In this document: positions 15,666 through 18,877 of the stretch, one piece after another
Layout: each line of letters begins with the position of its first letter
Numbering within the stretch: position 1 is the stretch's first letter
Notes under the pieces: generated by a model
What the model saw: the letters and a program-made list of their open reading frames with translations, nothing else
The model's database searches: none
Told to the model about the DNA's origin: nothing
Origin: Acetobacteraceae bacterium
GTDB lineage: Bacteria; Pseudomonadota; Alphaproteobacteria; Acetobacterales; Acetobacteraceae
Reading direction: 5' to 3'
Length of the DNA stretch: 18,877 bases
Assembly: GCA_027489135.1 (NCBI GenBank)
Contig: JAIYAI010000374.1
Location: 1-18,877 of the forward strand
Translations under genes and position numbers: made by a program

Positions 15666-15882
15666 CCTTGCGCGCCGTGCTCGCCGGAAATTTCGCCAGC
15701 TTCTCCGCCGGGCGGATCGGCCGGCGCAGCAACTCGCCGCCGCAATTCGGGCAATGGCCGCGCAGGACGCCGTCCGTGCAGGCGGCGCAGAAAGTGCATT
15801 CGAAGGAGCAGATGCGGGCAGCCGCGCTCTCTGGCGGCAGGTCGGTGCCGCAGCATTCGCAGCAGGGACGCAATTCAAGCAT
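15637..15882 (-). CDS. DUF1272 family small cysteine-rich (zinc-binding) protein
   Basis: An 81-aa protein starting MLELRPCCECC. It has ten cysteines in its first 47 residues: 7, 8, 10, 11, 25, 29, 32, 35, 44 and 47. The pairs CECC, CSFEC, CAAC and CPNC suggest one or two zinc ribbons. The opening, the ARICSFECTFC core and CPNCGGEL followed by RRPIRP are characteristic of DUF1272, a widespread proteobacterial family of unknown function. The ATG at 15882 is preferred over an in-frame start at 15912, since the family begins at MLELRP. Transcribed towards the acetyltransferase and overlapping its 3' end. An exact TTGACA lies upstream on this strand (15918-15923), without a good -10. Confidence 0.9.
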   Translation of the reverse strand: MLELRPCCECCGTDLPPESAAARICSFECTFCAACTDGVLRGHCPNCGGELLRRPIRPAEKLAKFPASTARKVKPQGCVAA

Positions 15883-16001
15883 GGCGGGCCTCCGGGACCG
15901 GGTGGTCTGCAACGTTATGTCAAGATTCAGGCCGGATTAACCCTCTCCGGCCGGGAGGTGCGTAGGGACGGGCAACACATCGCGTCCTGGAGCATCCCGC
16001 C

Positions 16002-16775
16002 ATGGTCCCTGCCATCCTCCGCTTTGCCGCCGCCGCCCTCGTTCTCCTCTCCGTCGCAGCGCAGGCGGCGGCCGCGCCGGTCCTGGTGCGCGACGGCGAT
16101 GGCGGCAGCGTCTTCAGCAGCAACGGCCTCGGCGCGCCGCCGGGGCTCGGCATTGTGGTCGATGGGGTGGCGAAGAGCGTGCAGGCCGGCCCCTTCGCGC
16201 TGCAATACAGCGTTAACGGGGAATCGAGCTGGATCGGCCTGCTCACCTACTGCCTCGAGCCGGATGAGTGGCTCTCGGTCGGCAGCAGCCCGAGCGCCGG
16301 TACCCTGATCGGCAGCCTCTCCGGCACGACCGAATACGCCGCCAGCGCGACCAGCCTCGCGCGCCTCGCCGCGACCTGGTTCACCGACGCCGCGACCAGC
16401 GCGACCAAGGGTGCGGCCTTCCAGGTCGCGCTCTGGGAACTCGCCTACGACCAGGGCGGCGACCTCGGTACCGGGCGCTTCCGGCTGACCACCGGCGGGA
16501 CGGTCGCGACCCAGGCGCGGGCCTATCTCGACGCCGCGCTGTGGCTCCCGGGCGGGTCCTTCGGGGTGATCCGGCGCGACGGGGCGCAGGACCTGCTGGT
16601 GCGCGGCCCGCAGCAGATCGCGGTGCCGGAACCGGCGAGCCTCGGGCTGCTCGCGGCCGGCCTCCTGCTGCTCGGCCTGGCGATGCGCCGCGGTCAGAGC
16701 GTGTTCGGCGGCGCGCCGCGCAGCATCGCCATGACCTCCTCCACGCTCTCGCGCACCGCGACATCGGTGTTGTAG
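16002..16775 (+). CDS. secreted PEP-CTERM protein with a thioester-domain-like core
   Basis: A 257-aa exported protein. Residues 1-25 form a signal peptide (hydrophobic run, then AAAAP). Residues 208-230 form a PEP-CTERM sorting signal: VPEPASLGLL, a hydrophobic helix, then MRR, the tag recognised by exosortase. Between them is a beta-rich domain with a single cysteine, Cys84 in TYCLEPDE, and Gln141 in AFQVALWE. The arrangement YC[LI][DE] and later Q-x-A-[IL]-W resembles thioester domains that form an internal Cys-Gln bond (inference). Unusually, 27 residues follow the Arg-rich end of the sorting signal, and these lie over the convergent gene. GGAG 9 nt upstream supports the ATG at 16002. No exosortase gene is in the window. 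Confidence 0.8.
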   Translation: MVPAILRFAAAALVLLSVAAQAAAAPVLVRDGDGGSVFSSNGLGAPPGLGIVVDGVAKSVQAGPFALQYSVNGESSWIGLLTYCLEPDEWLSVGSSPSAGTLIGSLSGTTEYAASATSLARLAATWFTDAATSATKGAAFQVALWELAYDQGGDLGTGRFRLTTGGTVATQARAYLDAALWLPGGSFGVIRRDGAQDLLVRGPQQIAVPEPASLGLLAAGLLLLGLAMRRGQSVFGGAPRSIAMTSSTLSRTATSVL

Positions 16776-17173
16776 CGCAGCCCCACCATGATGATGGCGG
16801 CGCGCGCGCCCGGTGCGTGCCGCGCGTTGGAGTCGCGCACCGCCACCACGCGGTCGGCGGCGAGCCAGATGCGGTTCTGGTTCAGGTCGGTCAGCGGCAG
16901 CAGCTTCATCCCGGCCGCCTGCAGCCGCGCGGCGACCGCCTCCACCGCCTCGATCGTGCGCTGCTGCACCCAGGCGGCAGTGTCGATCACCGTCACACCG
17001 TCGACGCGGGCGACGCGCACCACCTGGGCGGGGGAGAGCCAGACCTCCCGCCCCTCGGTCGGGACGATGCGGATGAAGCCCGGCGCGTCTTCGGCCCGCG
17101 CAGGCGAGGCGATCAGAGCCCCGGCAAGCGCCGCGTGACGCAGAAGGTGCCGCCGCCCCAGGGAACGAGGCAG
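16694..17173 (-). CDS. exported protein of unknown function with an internal two-fold repeat; start uncertain
   Basis: The frame contains an export-signal-like stretch (RRHLLRHAALAGALIASPARA) followed by about 130 residues of mature protein. Two halves look alike: EVWLSPAQVVRVARVDG with VIDTAAWVQQRTIEAVEAVAARL, then RIWLAADRVVAVRDSN with AIIMVGLRYNTDVAVRESVEEVMAML. The pattern recalls the small FlbD-like fold (VWLNP, then a strand and an acidic helix), duplicated; this is weak. No ATG, GTG or TTG lies close to the signal peptide. I give the CTG at 17173, which has GGAG about 10 nt upstream and yields 159 aa. The nearest ATG (17242) would add 23 His/Arg-rich residues. The 5' end lies inside the upstream gene, and the last 82 nt overlap the convergent PEP-CTERM gene. 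Confidence 0.65.
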   Translation of the reverse strand: MPRSLGRRHLLRHAALAGALIASPARAEDAPGFIRIVPTEGREVWLSPAQVVRVARVDGVTVIDTAAWVQQRTIEAVEAVAARLQAAGMKLLPLTDLNQNRIWLAADRVVAVRDSNARHAPGARAAIIMVGLRYNTDVAVRESVEEVMAMLRGAPPNTL

Positions 17174-18102
17174 GTCATCTTCACTCCGGCGCCGCCGGTG
17201 ATGATGATGTGGATGTCCTCCGCAGCCCGCGCGATCGGCCATGCCTCGCCCGACTCCCGCAGCAGGAATTCCTGCGCCGCGCGCAGGTCCCAGCCGCCCT
17301 TGAGGATGACGTCCGCCATTTCCGGCGGCAGCAGCAGGAATTGCTCGCCGAGGTCGCGGTGGCGGCCGCCCGAGGATGCCTCCCGCGCCCCGGCCATGGC
17401 GGCGAGGGCGGGGCGCAGCACGGCCTCCGGGGTCTCGGCGCCGGATTCCGGCAGCACCTCGATGGTGCCGGAGAGGCCGATGACGGTGACGGCGCCTTCG
17501 GCGGCCGGGAGGCCGCGGCGCGCATGCAGCGGCGGCGCCAGCGGGTGCGATCCTTCCGCGAAGGCCATGCCGTATTTCGCCGGCTGGCCCATCGTCGCCA
17601 TGGACCCGATCTCGGGCCGCGCGCCGCCGACATTGGTCAGCACGAGGCGCAGCGCCCGGCCGATGCAGGCATTGGCGCGGTTGCCGGGGCCGAGGCAGTT
17701 GGTGGCGGCGTTCATCCCGAGCGCGGCGATCGCCCGCTCCCCATGCACCAGGGCGGCGGCGGTGGGCGTGCCCGTCGTGGTCTGGATGCCGAGCAGGTTG
17801 AACTCCGGCTCCAGCACGGCGATGGCGGCTTCCAGCACGACGGGAAACTCGGCCGGGACGCAGCCGGCGGCGACGCAGCACCAGGCGATGGCCTCGGCCG
17901 TCATCTCCCCGAAGAGCGGCGGCATCATGCCGTAGGAGAGCGCGGGGTCGCGCCCGCCCAGCATCGCCGCCATGCGCGCCGCGGTCGGCACCACCATGGG
18001 CAGGCCGTCCGACAGTTGCGCGTCCAGCAGCGCCGCCTGCGCCACGTCCCAGTCCGCGCCCGCGTCGAAGACCGGCGCCTCCCGATCCCCGAGCTGGATC
18101 AC
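17113..18102 (-). CDS. conserved protein of unknown function, 'GLPxVxPT' family
   Basis: A 329-aa protein with a recognisable but uncharacterised pattern: DGLPMVVPTAARMAAML near the N-terminus, CCVAAGCVPAEFPVVLEA, QTTTGTPTAAALVHG, a long LGPGNRANACIGRALRLVL block, MGQPAKYGMAFAEGSHP, and a C-terminal EDIHIIITGGAG with VPWGGGT. The GTG at 18102 overlaps the previous gene's stop (GTGA), giving an ordinary start; upstream codons in the same frame are out-of-frame sequence of that gene and then foreign DNA. From memory, relatives are often annotated hypothetical or thioredoxin-like and neighbour UGSC-type (seleno)protein genes; I could not check this. No signal peptide. Catalytic role unknown; a Gly-rich nucleotide- or metal-binding site is possible. 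Confidence 0.8.
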   Translation of the reverse strand: MIQLGDREAPVFDAGADWDVAQAALLDAQLSDGLPMVVPTAARMAAMLGGRDPALSYGMMPPLFGEMTAEAIAWCCVAAGCVPAEFPVVLEAAIAVLEPEFNLLGIQTTTGTPTAAALVHGERAIAALGMNAATNCLGPGNRANACIGRALRLVLTNVGGARPEIGSMATMGQPAKYGMAFAEGSHPLAPPLHARRGLPAAEGAVTVIGLSGTIEVLPESGAETPEAVLRPALAAMAGAREASSGGRHRDLGEQFLLLPPEMADVILKGGWDLRAAQEFLLRESGEAWPIARAAEDIHIIITGGAGVKMTCLVPWGGGTFCVTRRLPGL

Positions 18103-18308
18103 CCGGGCGCCTTGACCCGGATCGAGATCGCCGCCGTGCCGCCGAAGCTCGGCACCCAGGCGGAATGCTTGCCTGGGCCGCCGGCGACGGCGATGTGGAT
18201 GTCGTCCGGCGTCGGCGCCGTCTTGTAGAAGCCGTTCTCCGGCAGGTGGCCGGATTCCTCGTAGATGCGGTGGTTCTCGTCGGAGACCTGGAAGGTCGGC
18301 GTGCGCGC
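18099..18308 (-). pseudogene. 3' end (about 69 aa) of an uncharacterised gene cut by a sequence junction
   Basis: Only the C-terminal part remains: TPTFQVSDENHRIYEESG, GHLPENGFYKTAPTPDDIHI, AVAGGPGKHSAWVPSFGGT, ending IRVKAPG. Base composition and codon use match the GC-rich region. Its ending shares the pattern [DE]DIHI-x3-GG-x-G-x4-VP-x-GGT with the C-terminus of the next gene, which starts with a GTG overlapping this stop codon. The two are therefore likely an operon of related or partner proteins. The 5' part is missing because at about 18283-18315 the sequence changes to an unrelated sufD gene. It is called broken because of that junction, not because of decay; the intact gene may exist in the real genome. 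Confidence 0.75.
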
Positions 18309-18315
18309 CTTTTCC
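18283..18315. other. junction between two DNAs of different origin
   Basis: Left of this zone the sequence is about 70% GC with alphaproteobacterial-style genes; right of it, it is near 48% GC with different codon use. Two truncated, unrelated coding regions on the same strand meet here: sufD enters from the right, and the C-terminal part of the DDIHI gene continues to the left. Around CTTTTCCC, then GGCGCGCAC on the plus strand, both frames read plausibly, so a short microhomology could hide the exact break. No insertion-sequence ends or direct repeats were seen. Confidence 0.8.
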
Positions 18316-18877
18316 CTGGATGTGAATATCCAGATTGTTGCGTACAAAGCCTTGTCCCTGCGATAATACCAGGTGCTTCATCCGGGAGTCTGCTTCAAGG
18401 CTGGCTCTGGTCTGGTTGATCAGAATGGTGTTGGGGCCGGCATCCTGAACATTGATCCAGTTCAGGTTAGCGCCCTTTTCTACACGGATTTCATTGGAAA
18501 GATTGACAACCGAACTGCTGTTTCCGATGTGGATTTCAGCAATCATCAGGGATGAGTTGGTTTCAGCTTCAAGCGAAATGGAAGGCTGAAGCCATTCCGA
18601 AGTTCCGGATTCGGGAAGGCAATGAATCAGTAAAACTGGCTGCTCAATGAGCTTGTTTTTTGCTGCTCTTATGTGAAGGCCGAAGCCGGAAGCAGTCACT
18701 TCGTTGAGTTTCGAAAAGATGTTTTCCTGAAATGGCTTAATCCCGAGTGCTTTATTGCCCTGGGTAATTTCTAGACCTTCCGGGAAAGACTGGGTACTTA
18801 GTTGAGGGTTAAAACGCCCGCCGGTAAAAACCAGCCTGATGGCATTTTCGGGTAAATGGGAGGGAAGGATCGGAGAA
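18310..18877 (-). CDS. sufD: Fe-S cluster assembly protein SufD, partial (both ends missing)
   Basis: About 189 residues of the SufBCD scaffold subunit SufD, open from the right edge with no stop. Visible SufD features are RLVFTGGRFNPQLS (the 'LVFVNGRF' strand), FSKLNEVTASGFGLHI (the 'LN..F..DG..I.I' segment), EQPVLLIHCLP, and an internal beta-helix (SSLMIAEIHIGNSSSV, then ANLNWINVQDAG). Near the break is GQGFVRNNLDIHIQGKGA, the family's 'RNNL...L.GEGA' block. The N-terminus lies beyond the window and the C-terminal half is lost at the junction. A GTG at 18699 is internal, not the true start. The FVRNNL wording and base composition suggest a Bacteroidota-like donor, but this is a weak guess. 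Confidence 0.85.

Noticed and set aside
15930..15952. Inverted repeat GGCCGG / CCGGCC in the DUF1272/PEP-CTERM spacer as an operator
   Set aside because: It is only 6 bp per arm with an 11-nt loop in GC-rich DNA, so it is likely by chance.
17113..18699. A single 528-residue open frame joining SufD-like sequence to the GLPxVxPT protein
   Set aside because: The middle part (about residues 135-199) is low-complexity Arg-rich sequence, the wrong frame of the DDIHI gene fragment. The frame is open only because of the composition and the junction, so it is not a real fusion.

Overview
The window is about 18.3 kb of very GC-rich DNA (roughly 70% by eye) followed by about 0.57 kb of clearly different, lower-GC DNA at the right end. 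The GC-rich part has dense, often overlapping genes with strong third-position G/C bias. Its gene content (otsA/otsB with a GH15 enzyme, a CoxM-S-L type molybdenum hydroxylase, a BisC-type reductase, a PEP-CTERM protein) suggests an alphaproteobacterium, most likely Acetobacteraceae (Roseomonas-like). That placement is inference from protein style, not from a marker gene.

Layout. (1) 121-3937, plus strand: a tightly overlapping trehalose-type operon, otsB, a GH15 glucoside hydrolase and otsA. It ends at a strong hairpin shared with the convergent operon. (2) 3980-7755, minus strand: a three-subunit molybdenum hydroxylase transcribed in the order FAD subunit, 2Fe-2S subunit, molybdopterin subunit. 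(3) 7912-11322, minus strand: a BisC/TorA-family molybdopterin reductase and a luciferase-like flavin oxidoreductase 15 nt downstream of it. (4) 11323-11425: a divergent promoter spacer. (5) 11426-13324, plus strand: a divergent AroQ-fold protein lacking some dehydroquinase residues, then a class III aminotransferase. (6) 13422-15665, plus strand: an overlapping trio of NTF2-like protein, aldehyde dehydrogenase and GNAT acetyltransferase, converging on a small cysteine-rich DUF1272 protein (15637-15882, minus). (7) 16002-16775, plus strand: a secreted PEP-CTERM protein with Cys and Gln placed as in thioester domains. Its 3' end overlaps a convergent exported protein with an internal duplication. 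(8) 17113-18308, minus strand: a conserved protein of unknown function, preceded by the 3' end of a second gene with a related C-terminal motif. (9) 18310-18877, minus strand: part of a sufD gene from what looks like another organism, joined abruptly at about 18283-18315. The join is best read as an assembly or library chimera unless shown otherwise.

The trehalose genes would make and turn over an osmoprotectant. The middle block looks catabolic or redox: two unrelated molybdenum enzymes, a flavin oxidoreductase, a transaminase and an aldehyde dehydrogenase. No substrate can be assigned from sequence. No gene-free stretch reaches 300 bases; the longest spacer is 7756-7911, where I see no convincing terminator or promoter. 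No tRNA, rRNA, CRISPR array or insertion sequence was recognised.
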